Below, piece after piece: positions 6,793 to 15,601 of a stretch of DNA of 16,950 nucleotides. Origin of the DNA: M3007 sp964589365. Lineage in GTDB: Bacteria > Bacteroidota > Bacteroidia > Chitinophagales > Saprospiraceae. The DNA is taken from positions 1 to 16,950 of the forward strand of contig CAZPTQ010000117.1 in assembly GCA_964589365.1 (NCBI GenBank), read 5' to 3'. A program made the position numbers and the translations under genes. How positions within the stretch are numbered: the first letter of the stretch is position 1; each line of letters begins with the position of its first letter. The notes beneath the pieces were generated by a model. The model saw only the letters and a list, made by a program, of their open reading frames with translations. It was not told where the DNA came from and made no database searches.

Positions 6793-9700
6793 ATGAAAAA
6801 ACTTTTTCCCATCTTGCTTTTGTTGCAGGCAATTTGTTTGCCGGCGTTTTCTCAACGCACATTGCCCGTGTATTTTGCGCATGGTACAGAAATTTTTCCC
6901 GAAAATTTTGCCACTACCCGACAAACCCCCAACGTATCCGCGAACGAGTTGGTGAACGGTGTGTACCCGCGGTACATCCAATTGGAAAAAATCATGAACG
7001 CTCAAGAACGTTCTGATTTTGAGGCCACTGGAGCGCATGTCATTGGCTATGTCCAGTTCGGGGCATACTTGGTTTTGTTGCCGCAAAATTTTGATTTTCA
7101 AAAAATTGATGCGTTTTCACCGCGGAGTGTATTGCCGGTTAAATCTGAATGGAAAATGGCACATAGCTTGCGCGAACAACCATTTGGCGCATGGGCTGTA
7201 CGCGGTGATTACGTTGACGTGAACCTCCAAGTTTACCCATCGCTCAGTATCGCCGAAGGTGCTGCCTTGTGCCGCAAACATGACCTGGAAGTAATTAAAG
7301 AAGGCACACAAAATGGCTTTGTGCAACTTCGTATCCACAAAGACAAAATAAGCGAAGTGGCAGCCATGCCTTTCGTTCAGTATCTTGAACTGGTGCCGCC
7401 CCCTGGTCAAAAGGAAGATAGTCGGGGCCGTTCCCTCCACCGCTCAAACCTGGTGGCCAGTGATGCGCCTATGGGCAAAAAATATGATGGCACTGGCGTG
7501 GGCGTGCTTGTGCGCGACGACGGCCAACTTGGCCCACACATAGATATGCAAGGCCGATTGTACAATTTTGCCCTGGAAGAGCCAACCGTTGGAACGCACG
7601 GCGACGGAGTAGTGGGAATAGTAGGTGGTGCCGGCAACCTCGACCCGACCAAAAAAGGGATGGCTGCCGGGGCCGATCTGTTTTCGGTGGATTATATCAA
7701 TGACTTTCAGGACCTTACCCTGCCGCTCCACTTCAACGAAGGGGTCACGTTGACAAACTCATCGTATTCTGACGGCTGCAATGCGGGCTATACCTTGGCG
7801 ACTCAAACCGTTGACCAGCAGTTGTTCCAAAACCCAACGTTGATGCACGTCTTTTCGGCAGGCAACTCAAACAACTTGAGCTGTGGCTATGGTGCTGGCA
7901 ATCAGTGGGGTAACATCACAGGTGGACATAAAATAGCAAAAAATGCCATCGCAACAGCCAACCTTTATGCAGACGCTTCTTTGGTCGCTAGTTCGAGCCG
8001 TGGCCCAGCCCACGATGGCCGCTTGAAACCTGATATCGCGGCCAACGGCGAAGACCAGGAATCGCTCAATCCAAACAATGCTTATCAAGTTTTTGGTGGA
8101 ACTTCTGGGGCAGCACCCGGCATCGCGGGCTGTCTTGCACAACTTACACACGCGTTCAGAACTATCCATGCAGTGGATGACGCACCTGCGGCACTATTAA
8201 AAGCGACCATCCTCAATACCGCCAACGATTTAGGAAACGTAGGTCCTGATTTCAAATTCGGCTGGGGGCATGTGAACGCTTGGCGTGCATTACGGCTTTT
8301 GGAACAAAACCAATGGCACGAAGGGGATGCCGATCAAAGCGGAGATGTAACCCATACTATCCAAATACCTACGGGCGTGCAGGAAGCCAAAATTATGCTT
8401 TATTGGGCCGAGCCGCCTTCTGCTCTGAACAACGCCAAGGCTTTGCTCAATGATCTCGATCTGACTGTGGAGGATACCAGCGGGACAGTGAGCCTGCCTT
8501 GGAAACTCAACCCTACACCCAACCCAAGCCTCTTGGATTCACCTGCCGGAAAAGGCCGCGATTCCTTAAACAACGTAGAACAGGTACTGCTCACAAATCC
8601 TGTTGCTGGCACCTACACCATCCATATAAAAGGAACAGAAGTGCCTTTAGGCCCACAGCATTACTACCTTGTTTGGGAATTTGTTAAAGATGAAATCAAA
8701 GTCACTTACCCCAGTGGCGGTGAAGGTTTCGTGCCAGGCGAAGTAGAACGGCTTCACTGGGATGCTTATGGCAATACCGGCATTTTCTCTTTGCGGTACT
8801 CCACAGATGGCGGCACTACTTTTTCGGGTATCACCAACGTAAGCGGCGACCGCCGAATGTACGACTGGACAGTACCAAACACTGTAAGTGGCAAAGTACA
8901 CCTTTTGGTGGTACGCGGTTCGAAACGCGATACCTCAGACTTCCCCTGCAGCATCGTTGGGGTACCCCAAAACCTCCAGGTGGTAAAAGTTTGTCCGGAC
9001 TCCATGACGCTGACATGGACAGAAATACTTGACACGCTTAGTTACGACGGCTATCTATTGGGAGACAAGTACATGGAAATCAAAGGGACCACAGATACCA
9101 ATATCATCATTTTCCCCATCCAAAATGCCGGTGCTGAAAAGTGGGTTTCTGTGCGTGCCAGTCATCCTGATGGATTGGCTGGGCGTCGCGCTATAGCGAT
9201 AAACTGGCCTGGCCAACTGTACAATTGTCCCCAACCCTACGATATCGCTGTTCGAGAACTGCTTTCGCCGGGCGGCAATGCCATCATCACCTGTGGCGAG
9301 TCTGAACTGGCTGTTGCCATTCAGGTACGAAATGAAGGGTTGAATATTTCCACCGGAGCAACCGCATTTTACCAAGTGAACAATGATCCGGCAGTTTCAG
9401 AACCCTTGCCAGACATTCCTTCAGGAGGCTCAATAGATTTTTCTTTCCAAACGCCCCTGATACTTGGCACAAACGGGAATATTGACCTCAAAACCTGGGT
9501 CGTTTTCCCTGGTGATGTGGCTACATATAATGATACGCTTGCCTTGTCTTTTCCTGTTATATCACAGGCCATCAATCAATTTTTTATCGAAAATTTTGAA
9601 GCATCACCCGGCTACCCAGATGGGTGGGATTCTGTTAACCCTGACGGTTTAATTGGATGGCAGACAACTGACAACTTGATCTTGCCTGTTGTAGGCCCTG

Positions 9701-10875
9701 ACGACTTGATCGGACGTTCTTTCCACCTCAACTTCTACGAGTATGGCCCAAATGATATCGGACAGGAGGACTACCTCTATATGATTCCGGTTGATCTGGC
9801 TGGCTTGGACAACCCTGGACTTACATTTTCGGTGGCACATGCCCGATACAACAATACTTATGTAGATGGCTTGCGCGTGGAAGTTTTTGCCAATTGCGAA
9901 TTAGGGGGAACACCCGTAACCGTTTGGGAGAAAAGTGACCCAGCGCTGGCAACAGTGCCAAATCAAACCGCTTATTATTATGCCGGAAGCGGAGCAGACT
10001 GGCGGGCAGAGTCGGTGGACCTCAGCCCTTTTGCTGGACAAAAAATTATCATCCGTTTTGTCTCCATTAATGGCTATGGCAATAGCCTTTATCTCGACCA
10101 TATAGGCATAGCGGCGTTTCAAACACCGTTTCCACCATTGGCAGAATTTATCGCACCAGATTCTATCTGTCGATTGGATATTTTGACTTACCAAGCTACT
10201 CCTTCAACGAACGATGCGGTCTACACATGGAGTTTTGGCACGGGCGCACTCCCCAATTCGGCTACTGGCATAGGGCCACACAATGTCTCCTACCCTACAA
10301 TAGGCAACAAAACCGTGCGCTTGATCGTAAACAATAGCACTGGTGCTGACACTATGATTCAGATCGTGACGGTACGTGTGCTCTCCATCGCAAACTTCAC
10401 AGCAATACAAAACGGACTAACAGTAACATTCTCCAATATGAGCACGAATGCAAGCTCATACCTATGGGATTTTGGCGATGGCATGACGAGTACACTGGCC
10501 AGCCCGGTACACACTTATGCCGCTTCTGGCAATTATGTAGTAACGCTTTCGGCAACAAATGTTTGTCGTACACATCTGAAGACCCTGAATGTAGGGGTAA
10601 CTGGAGTGAACGAACTGGCTGAACGTATCGGGATCAACATTTTGCCCAACCCGACTGAGGGTGACTTTACCGTTGAGTTGGATAGCCGTATCGTGGGCAA
10701 TGTGCAGCTTGCCTTGTTTGACGCTGCTGGCCGAAAGGTTTCGGTGCAAGAAACAAGGGTCATACAAGGCATCACTCGGGTTGCGTTTGAAAACCTGAAC
10801 TTGCCAAAAGGCTTGTATCAACTGAACGTACAGGCAGAGGGGAAGCAGGCTACCTTTAGCGTGGCAGTGCAATAG
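6793..10875 (+). CDS. Secreted subtilase (S8 peptidase) with Ig/PKD-like modules and T9SS type A sorting domain
   Basis: This protein of about 1360 residues is probably secreted by the type IX system as a cell-surface or released protease. The start at 6793 gives a good signal peptide (MKKLFPILLLLQAICLPAFS); the frame is open from a GTG at 6718, but that would bury it. A propeptide-like region of about 200 residues precedes the S8 domain. Catalytic residues seen are Asp242 (VLVRDDGQ), His269 (THGDGVVG), oxyanion Asn358 (SAGNS) and Ser438 (GGTSGAAPG). A beta-sandwich typical of these subtilases follows (about 500-640), then fibronectin-like and CARDB-like modules, a jelly-roll region near ENFEASPGYPDGW, two PKD-like domains (YTWSFGTG about 1144; YLWDFGDG 1223-1230), and a C-terminal sorting domain (ILPNPTEGDF from 1283, ending KGLYQLNVQAEG). 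The gene stands alone and is followed by a terminator. Confidence 0.95.
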   Translation: MKKLFPILLLLQAICLPAFSQRTLPVYFAHGTEIFPENFATTRQTPNVSANELVNGVYPRYIQLEKIMNAQERSDFEATGAHVIGYVQFGAYLVLLPQNFDFQKIDAFSPRSVLPVKSEWKMAHSLREQPFGAWAVRGDYVDVNLQVYPSLSIAEGAALCRKHDLEVIKEGTQNGFVQLRIHKDKISEVAAMPFVQYLELVPPPGQKEDSRGRSLHRSNLVASDAPMGKKYDGTGVGVLVRDDGQLGPHIDMQGRLYNFALEEPTVGTHGDGVVGIVGGAGNLDPTKKGMAAGADLFSVDYINDFQDLTLPLHFNEGVTLTNSSYSDGCNAGYTLATQTVDQQLFQNPTLMHVFSAGNSNNLSCGYGAGNQWGNITGGHKIAKNAIATANLYADASLVASSSRGPAHDGRLKPDIAANGEDQESLNPNNAYQVFGGTSGAAPGIAGCLAQLTHAFRTIHAVDDAPAALLKATILNTANDLGNVGPDFKFGWGHVNAWRALRLLEQNQWHEGDADQSGDVTHTIQIPTGVQEAKIMLYWAEPPSALNNAKALLNDLDLTVEDTSGTVSLPWKLNPTPNPSLLDSPAGKGRDSLNNVEQVLLTNPVAGTYTIHIKGTEVPLGPQHYYLVWEFVKDEIKVTYPSGGEGFVPGEVERLHWDAYGNTGIFSLRYSTDGGTTFSGITNVSGDRRMYDWTVPNTVSGKVHLLVVRGSKRDTSDFPCSIVGVPQNLQVVKVCPDSMTLTWTEILDTLSYDGYLLGDKYMEIKGTTDTNIIIFPIQNAGAEKWVSVRASHPDGLAGRRAIAINWPGQLYNCPQPYDIAVRELLSPGGNAIITCGESELAVAIQVRNEGLNISTGATAFYQVNNDPAVSEPLPDIPSGGSIDFSFQTPLILGTNGNIDLKTWVVFPGDVATYNDTLALSFPVISQAINQFFIENFEASPGYPDGWDSVNPDGLIGWQTTDNLILPVVGPDDLIGRSFHLNFYEYGPNDIGQEDYLYMIPVDLAGLDNPGLTFSVAHARYNNTYVDGLRVEVFANCELGGTPVTVWEKSDPALATVPNQTAYYYAGSGADWRAESVDLSPFAGQKIIIRFVSINGYGNSLYLDHIGIAAFQTPFPPLAEFIAPDSICRLDILTYQATPSTNDAVYTWSFGTGALPNSATGIGPHNVSYPTIGNKTVRLIVNNSTGADTMIQIVTVRVLSIANFTAIQNGLTVTFSNMSTNASSYLWDFGDGMTSTLASPVHTYAASGNYVVTLSATNVCRTHLKTLNVGVTGVNELAERIGINILPNPTEGDFTVELDSRIVGNVQLALFDAAGRKVSVQETRVIQGITRVAFENLNLPKGLYQLNVQAEGKQATFSVAVQ

Positions 10876-10898
10876 CAGAGATTTTTCCAAGTTTTTTC

Positions 10899-10939
10899 AA
10901 ATATGAGCCACCACTTCGTTGGGGTGGCTCATATTTTTT
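10899..10939 (+). terminator. Rho-independent terminator after the subtilase gene
   Basis: The 14-bp perfect arms 10899-10912 (AAATATGAGCCACC) and 10923-10936 enclose a 10-nt loop. A run of six T (10934-10939) overlaps the end of the right arm. It starts 23 nt past the subtilase stop. Confidence 0.9.
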
Positions 10940-10978
10940 GATGCCGTATCAACTGTCGCTCAAATCCTATGTACAGCT

Positions 10979-10986
10979 TACATTTG
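10979..10986 (+). promoter_or_regulatory. Bacteroidota-type -7 element for the MBL-fold/HEAT gene pair
   Basis: TACATTTG, an exact TAnnTTTG match followed by CCC, lies 41 nt upstream of the ATG at 11028 and just past the preceding terminator. A promoter is needed there. No clear -33 element is seen. Confidence 0.5.
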
Positions 10987-11027
10987 CCCTGAACCCGGAG
11001 GCTGGGCCAATTCAAAAGACCTGAACT

Positions 11028-11948
11028 ATGAGCAAAATCATTTATCGTGATCCCCACGTCACGATTTTTCAAAGCGCACTCTTCCAAACCAATTCTACAG
11101 TGGTTTGTATGGAAGATGTCGTGCTCGTATTCGACCCGGCATGGTTGCCCGATGAGGTGGAGGCCATCCGTCAATATGTGGAAAGTGTTCGCGGCAAACG
11201 GCACGTTTTCTTGTTATTTACACATTCCGATTTCGACCACATCATTGGCTATGGAGCGTTCAAAGCCGACAAGGTTTTCATGTCTAAGGCAATGGCCGAA
11301 AACCCTGACCACGAACTTTGCGTGGAGAAATGTCTTGAGTTCGACGAACAATATTACATACAGCGCCCCTACCCCATCGTGTACCCAAAAGGCGATTTTC
11401 TGGTGTTTAGAGATGGGGTGCAATACCGATACGGCAATACTAAAATGTCGTTTTACCTCACCCCGGGGCATACTGCCGATAGCATGATGGTCATCGTGTG
11501 GCAGCTTGGCCTTTGCATTGCAGGTGATTATTTGTGCAATTGCGAGTTTCCCTTCATTTACCACAGCAGCGTAGACTACGAACAAACTTTGGAGAAACTC
11601 CCGCGCATTCATGACCGAAACTGGTTTACCCGAATGGTGCCAGGACACGGAGATCCTTCATTGAACATCAACGACTGGTTGCAACGCCGCACCGAGGCGC
11701 AGGCTTATTTGTTCGCGCTTCGTGAAAGCATTGCAACCGAGGTGCCTTTTGATGAAGATTCATTGTGGTCACGATACCATTTTCCGCGATTGCAGCGCAA
11801 GTACCATCTGGATAATATTGCGCTCATGACCCGCGAATATGAGCAGGGCTTGTGGGCTTGGGACCCTGACTTTGAACTGACTTCTCCTATGCTGCAAGAG
11901 ACGTATATCTCTGACACTCCTACTATTGACAGTGATGACGAAGGCTGA
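11028..11948 (+). CDS. MBL-fold metallo-hydrolase with HxDxDH variant motif
   Basis: This 306-residue cytoplasmic protein has a metallo-beta-lactamase fold in the N-terminal two thirds. Metal-site motifs in order are TH66-S-D68-F-D70-H71 (in place of the usual HxHxDH), TPGH148TADS, GD167YL and VPGH207GDPS. The second His of the first motif is Asp here; the other ligands are present, so a binuclear or altered metal site is still possible. The C-terminal third (about 225-306) is helical and acidic, ends DSDDEG, and is not part of the core fold. The substrate cannot be told from sequence. The gene follows a terminator and a promoter candidate, and its end overlaps the next gene by 14 nt, so the two are probably co-expressed. 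Confidence 0.85.
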   Translation: MSKIIYRDPHVTIFQSALFQTNSTVVCMEDVVLVFDPAWLPDEVEAIRQYVESVRGKRHVFLLFTHSDFDHIIGYGAFKADKVFMSKAMAENPDHELCVEKCLEFDEQYYIQRPYPIVYPKGDFLVFRDGVQYRYGNTKMSFYLTPGHTADSMMVIVWQLGLCIAGDYLCNCEFPFIYHSSVDYEQTLEKLPRIHDRNWFTRMVPGHGDPSLNINDWLQRRTEAQAYLFALRESIATEVPFDEDSLWSRYHFPRLQRKYHLDNIALMTREYEQGLWAWDPDFELTSPMLQETYISDTPTIDSDDEG

Positions 11949-12507
11949 AACCCGGGAATGGCTGGAAGCTCAAATCCTCGCCGAACACAGCAAGGCACAA
12001 ACGATGCGCATCGTCCGTTGGGTTGGTCACGATTCCGGGCGTTTGGAAATCCTGATGGAAATCTTCTTGAATAACCCGCCTTCCAAGCCCTTACCAAAAG
12101 GAAGGGGCTACCAATATATTTTTACCCAAAGAAGTTCTTGGGCATTACGGTATGTGGGAGAAAAATCGCCCGAAATCATGGCACCGTGGTTGCGCATATT
12201 GGTGGCTCACCTGCGCCAACCACACCTGCACGATGCGATAAAACGCAACACACTCAATGTTTTCGAACCCCTCGATTTCCCAGCCGAATTGGACGACGAA
12301 TTGGCCGACCTGTGTTTTGGCTACCTCGCAGACCCAAAAGAACCCATTGCAATTCGATGTGCGTCAATGACCGTTTTGGAAAAAATTTGCCGACGTGTAC
12401 CTGAATTGACAAGTGAATTGCGCCTGCTTTTGGAGGAACATTTGCAGCACGGTTCGGCGGGTTTCAAAAGCAGGGCGAAGAAGGTTTTGAAAAATTTAAA
12501 GGGCTAG
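11935..12507 (+). CDS. HEAT/ARM-like helical repeat protein, function unknown
   Basis: This 190-residue protein is made of paired helices (AQTMRIVRWVGHDSGRLEIL, TQRSSWALRYVGEKSPEIMA, PIAIRCASMTVLEKICRRVP) and is most like the small HEAT-type proteins of Bacteroidota that databases sometimes mislabel adenylosuccinate lyase; no lyase signature is present. The ATG at 11935 is preferred over TTG 11926 and GTG 11932. Its start overlaps the MBL-gene stop (11946-11948), which implies coupled translation. Residues 48-59 (PPSKPLPKGRGY) break an otherwise helical region between two repeats and are encoded by an imperfect hairpin, so they look like a small in-frame insertion. There is no signal peptide. 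The role is unknown and perhaps linked to the neighbouring hydrolase. Confidence 0.75.
   Translation: MTKAETREWLEAQILAEHSKAQTMRIVRWVGHDSGRLEILMEIFLNNPPSKPLPKGRGYQYIFTQRSSWALRYVGEKSPEIMAPWLRILVAHLRQPHLHDAIKRNTLNVFEPLDFPAELDDELADLCFGYLADPKEPIAIRCASMTVLEKICRRVPELTSELRLLLEEHLQHGSAGFKSRAKKVLKNLKG
12076..12111 (+). repeat. Possible in-frame palindromic mini-insert in the HEAT-like gene
   Basis: The segment around AGCCCTTACC (12086-12095) and GGAAGGGGCT (12100-12109) can fold into an imperfect stem around AAAA. It encodes PSKPLPKGRG, a low-complexity peptide out of character with the flanking helices. PLPKGRG-like peptides are, from general knowledge, a common translation of dispersed short repeats in bacteria. 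The boundaries are approximate and only an alignment of homologues can fix them. Confidence 0.4.
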
Positions 12508-12565
12508 ACTGCCATTTTGTGCAAAACACAGGTGACATTCTGGCACTTTTCCCAAAAAGAAGCCT

Positions 12566-12573
12566 TACTTTTG
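12566..12573 (+). promoter_or_regulatory. Bacteroidota-type -7 element for miaB
   Basis: TACTTTTG is an exact TAnnTTTG match, followed by CGGGCGC, and lies 26 nt before the miaB ATG in a 92-bp gap. The base context after it (GC-rich) resembles that of the etfB element. A -33 box is not clear. Confidence 0.55.
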
Positions 12574-12599
12574 CGGGCGCAAAAAGCGCAGCGATTTAA

Positions 12600-14036
12600 A
12601 TGCTTTACGATTCAAACCCGACCCTTGAAGGGGTTAAGACAATAGATGAAGCCTTGCAAGGCAGCGTGTTTTTCAAAGAGCACGGTATGGTGGGCAATAC
12701 GCCCGGGCTGAAGCATTTTTACATCGAGAGCTATGGCTGCCAGATGAATTTCTCCGATTCGGAAATCGTGGCCAGCATCCTCGGCGACATCGGTTACGCC
12801 CCTACGCGCAACATGGAGGAGAGCGACCTGATCCTCGTAAATACCTGCTCCATCCGCGAAAAAGCAGAGGAAACCGTGCGCAAGCGCCTGAAAGTGTTTG
12901 CTTTAATGAAACGTGCCCGTCCCGGAATAAAAGTCGGCGTACTCGGATGCATGGCCGAGCGTCTCAAGAAACAATGGCTCGAAGAGGAAAAACTTGTTGA
13001 CCTCGTAGTCGGCCCCGACGCTTACCGTGACCTGCCCAATCTTATCGGCGGCGCAGAAGAGGGCGGACGGATGGTGAACGTGCTCCTCAGTCGTGAAGAA
13101 ACTTACGCCGATATCAGCCCGGTGCGCCTTGATTCAAATGGTGTTACGGCTTTCATCTCCATCATGCGCGGCTGCGACAACATGTGCTCGTTCTGTGTGG
13201 TGCCCTTTACTCGAGGCCGCGAACGTTCTCGCGAACCGTTCAGCATTGTTGCAGAAGCACAGGACTTGTTTGAAAAAGGCTACCGCGAAGTAACACTACT
13301 GGGCCAAAACGTGGATTCTTACAAGTGGGAAAATCCAGAGACAAATGAGCGTGCCGACTTTGCCGACCTGCTGGCCATGACCGCAGCCATTCATCCTGAC
13401 CTTCGGGTTCGGTTCAGCACCAGCCACCCGAAAGACATGACAGACAAGGTGTTGCACACCATGGCGACCCACGACAATATCTGCAAATACATCCATTTGC
13501 CCGTTCAATCCGGCAATTCGCGCGTGCTGGAAATGATGAACCGCACGTATGATCGCGCCTGGTACATGGAGCGCGTAGAAAGTATCCGACGCATCATGCC
13601 AGACGCCGCGATTTCGAGCGATATCATCACGGGTTTCTGTTCGGAAACGGAAGAAGAGCATCAGGATACGCTTTCGATGGTCGAATGGGCGGGCTACTCC
13701 ATGTCGTACATGTTTTCCTACTCTGAGCGACCAGGAACGCTGGCGGCCCGAAAATACGCCGATGACGTCCCGGAAGACGTGAAAAAACGCCGTCTCCAAG
13801 AGGTTATCGCGCTGCAACGGGCGGTGGGTTTCCGATACAATCAGGGCGAAATTGGGAAGACGTTTCGGGTTTTGATTGAGCGGGATTCGAGCAAATCTGA
13901 CCAGGAATTTTGTGGCCGGAATTCACAAAACAGTATGTGTGTCTTTCCCAAAAAAGAGGGTTTGAAGCCAGGGGATTATGTGATGGTGAAGATTAAGGAG
14001 GTGACGAGCGCGACGTTGTTGGGGGAGCTGGTTTAG
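12600..14036 (+). CDS. miaB: tRNA-2-methylthio-N6-dimethylallyladenosine synthase
   Basis: This 478-residue radical-SAM methylthiotransferase adds the 2-methylthio group to i6A37 of tRNAs reading codons that start with U. The N-terminal UPF0004 domain shows the three auxiliary-cluster cysteines Cys47 (YGCQMN), Cys83 (VNTCSIREKAEE) and Cys117 (LGCMAE). The radical-SAM triad is Cys192, Cys196 and Cys199 (RGCDNMCSFC). The central domain has LLGQNVDSYKW, RFSTSHPKDM and HLPVQSGNSRVL, and the last 65 residues or so form the TRAM RNA-binding domain (GRNSQNSMCVFPKK). Length is normal for Bacteroidota MiaB, including a short N-terminal extension before residue 38. A promoter candidate lies just upstream. 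In many Bacteroidota the next gene is the sigma-54 regulator, but here another gene intervenes. Confidence 0.97.
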   Translation: MLYDSNPTLEGVKTIDEALQGSVFFKEHGMVGNTPGLKHFYIESYGCQMNFSDSEIVASILGDIGYAPTRNMEESDLILVNTCSIREKAEETVRKRLKVFALMKRARPGIKVGVLGCMAERLKKQWLEEEKLVDLVVGPDAYRDLPNLIGGAEEGGRMVNVLLSREETYADISPVRLDSNGVTAFISIMRGCDNMCSFCVVPFTRGRERSREPFSIVAEAQDLFEKGYREVTLLGQNVDSYKWENPETNERADFADLLAMTAAIHPDLRVRFSTSHPKDMTDKVLHTMATHDNICKYIHLPVQSGNSRVLEMMNRTYDRAWYMERVESIRRIMPDAAISSDIITGFCSETEEEHQDTLSMVEWAGYSMSYMFSYSERPGTLAARKYADDVPEDVKKRRLQEVIALQRAVGFRYNQGEIGKTFRVLIERDSSKSDQEFCGRNSQNSMCVFPKKEGLKPGDYVMVKIKEVTSATLLGELV

Positions 14037-14059
14037 AGCTTTTTAAAATCAATAAAAAG

Positions 14060-15580
14060 ATGAATGACATACTTGTTCTTCAAGAGCGAATCAAAAATTC
14101 GATTTTGGTTGGAGAAAGCGATTTTAGAGAATTCAAATCAGCTTGGGAAGGCAAACCAGGCAGTAAAAAACCTATTTCTGTTGTTAAACATTTGTGCCAA
14201 TACATCGCAGAAGCATTAGTCGCTTTTGCAAATTCTGATGGTGGAGAGGTGGTTATTGGAGTTGAAGATGACGGTACAATAACTGGAGTGCCTCATGGAG
14301 AGGAGGAGTTAAATTCTACGCTAAATGCTATAAGTACGCATGTTTTTCGTGGCCAACATTTGCCTATAATTTACAAACTTAAGGTTGAGATTGATAATAA
14401 AACTGTACTGTTTTTTCAAGTAGATAAAGGCTCTACTGAAGTTTATCAACTTCCTGATGGGAGGGTTATGATTCGAAAAGATAAAAGGACTGTTCCTGGC
14501 AGTTCAACCCTATTGCAGTTTGAGCGGCAAGAAATTAGATCAAGAGAATATGATCGTCAATTTGTGGATGGGGCGACAATGGCGGACTTGGATTTATTGC
14601 AGATTCAAAGTCTTGCAGACAGGTATATTAAAGGTTTAACGCCAGAAAAGTTTTTACAACAAGTTGGGCTTGCTGAATATTCAGTTGGGGGTCTTAAATT
14701 ACGAATGGCATCTCTTTTACTTTTTGCTAAAGATATACAAAAATGGCATCCACGTTGCCAAGTAAGATATTTGAAAGTATCAGGGACAACATTACTTTCC
14801 GGTGATCAATATAATGTTGTTAGCGATGAGTTTGTTCAGGGAAATATATATGAGCTGATTGTAAAGAGTTGGGAATGGCTAAGGCCATATTTGGCCTATA
14901 AAACTGAATTTGGGCCTGATGCTCAGTTTCAACAAAGGTATATTTACCCAGAAGAGGCATGTAGAGAAGCGCTTCTTAATGCGATAGCGCATCGTGATTA
15001 TAGTAGTCATAATGGAATTGAAGTACTGATTTATGATAATCGATTGGAAATTAAAAGCCCAGGTGCGCTCCTATCCACTTTGACAGTTGATGATTTATAT
15101 GCTCTTGAAAATCGTCATGAATCAAGAAATGTGAAAATAACGTACATATTGAAGGTGACGGCTTTTATGCGAGAGATAGGGGAGGGTATGAAACGGATAT
15201 TTAAGTTGATGGAGAGTATTGACCGACTAAGACCTTCTCTTTATTCAAATACAAATTGGTTTACAGTATCATTTTTCAATATTTCAATTTTTACGCCCCG
15301 GAAAGATGTTTTTTTAAGAAAATTTAGATACTTTAATTTAACGGAGAATCAACAGAAAATTGTACTCTTAGGTATTGATGGGGCTGAAATTGCTCCTGAA
15401 GACATATCCAGGGCGATGAATACTTCTGATAGGGATACTTACGACCGTGAAGTAACGGGTTTGAGAAAAATGGGCCTTTTAAATGAAACTAGAACAAATC
15501 CACAAGCAGGTAAAATTTCAGAAGCTACAGGTATCCCGAAGAAAAAAATCGCCAGGTTCAAAGTCAATGTGCCGAAGTAG
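14060..15580 (+). CDS. AlbA_2/Schlafen-type putative DNA-binding, ATP-binding protein (likely acquired)
   Basis: This 506-residue protein has an N-terminal AlbA_2 (Schlafen AAA_4-like) domain with E19-S-D-F-R-E-F-K26 and LVAFANSDGGEVVIGVEDDG (53-72). Between these lies a lysine-rich stretch (GKPGSKKPISVVKHL). The middle has a GHKL-type ATPase region with the N-box E303-ALLN307-AIAHRDY, EIKSPGALLS and FMREIGEGMKRI. The C-terminus (about 425-506) looks like a winged helix (YDREVTGLRKMGLLNETRTN). Such proteins are loosely annotated as transcriptional regulators or RecG-like ATP-binding proteins, and relatives occur in accessory and defence contexts; the true function is open. Base use is far more AT-rich than its neighbours: 60-base samples I counted gave 30% and 38% GC here, against 53% in miaB and 58% in the sigma-54 gene. 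This supports horizontal gain. Confidence 0.85.
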   Translation: MNDILVLQERIKNSILVGESDFREFKSAWEGKPGSKKPISVVKHLCQYIAEALVAFANSDGGEVVIGVEDDGTITGVPHGEEELNSTLNAISTHVFRGQHLPIIYKLKVEIDNKTVLFFQVDKGSTEVYQLPDGRVMIRKDKRTVPGSSTLLQFERQEIRSREYDRQFVDGATMADLDLLQIQSLADRYIKGLTPEKFLQQVGLAEYSVGGLKLRMASLLLFAKDIQKWHPRCQVRYLKVSGTTLLSGDQYNVVSDEFVQGNIYELIVKSWEWLRPYLAYKTEFGPDAQFQQRYIYPEEACREALLNAIAHRDYSSHNGIEVLIYDNRLEIKSPGALLSTLTVDDLYALENRHESRNVKITYILKVTAFMREIGEGMKRIFKLMESIDRLRPSLYSNTNWFTVSFFNISIFTPRKDVFLRKFRYFNLTENQQKIVLLGIDGAEIAPEDISRAMNTSDRDTYDREVTGLRKMGLLNETRTNPQAGKISEATGIPKKKIARFKVNVPK

Positions 15581-15601
15581 CTTAAATTCTAAACCGCATA
15601 A

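Noticed and set aside
10462..10890. 142-residue minus-strand frame
   Set aside because: Shadow of the PKD and sorting-domain region of the subtilase, with no coherent fold signature.
11926..11934. TTG/GTG starts for the HEAT-like gene
   Set aside because: The ATG at 11935 is only three codons later and gives the more usual overlap start.
13296..13817. 173-residue minus-strand frame
   Set aside because: Antisense to miaB; His/Arg-rich composition typical of a shadow frame.
15520..15580. Possible fusion of a native gene end onto the AT-rich AlbA_2 gene
   Set aside because: The last codons are more GC-rich, but TNPQAG...GIPKKKIARFKV looks like the normal end of this protein type, so no junction can be claimed.
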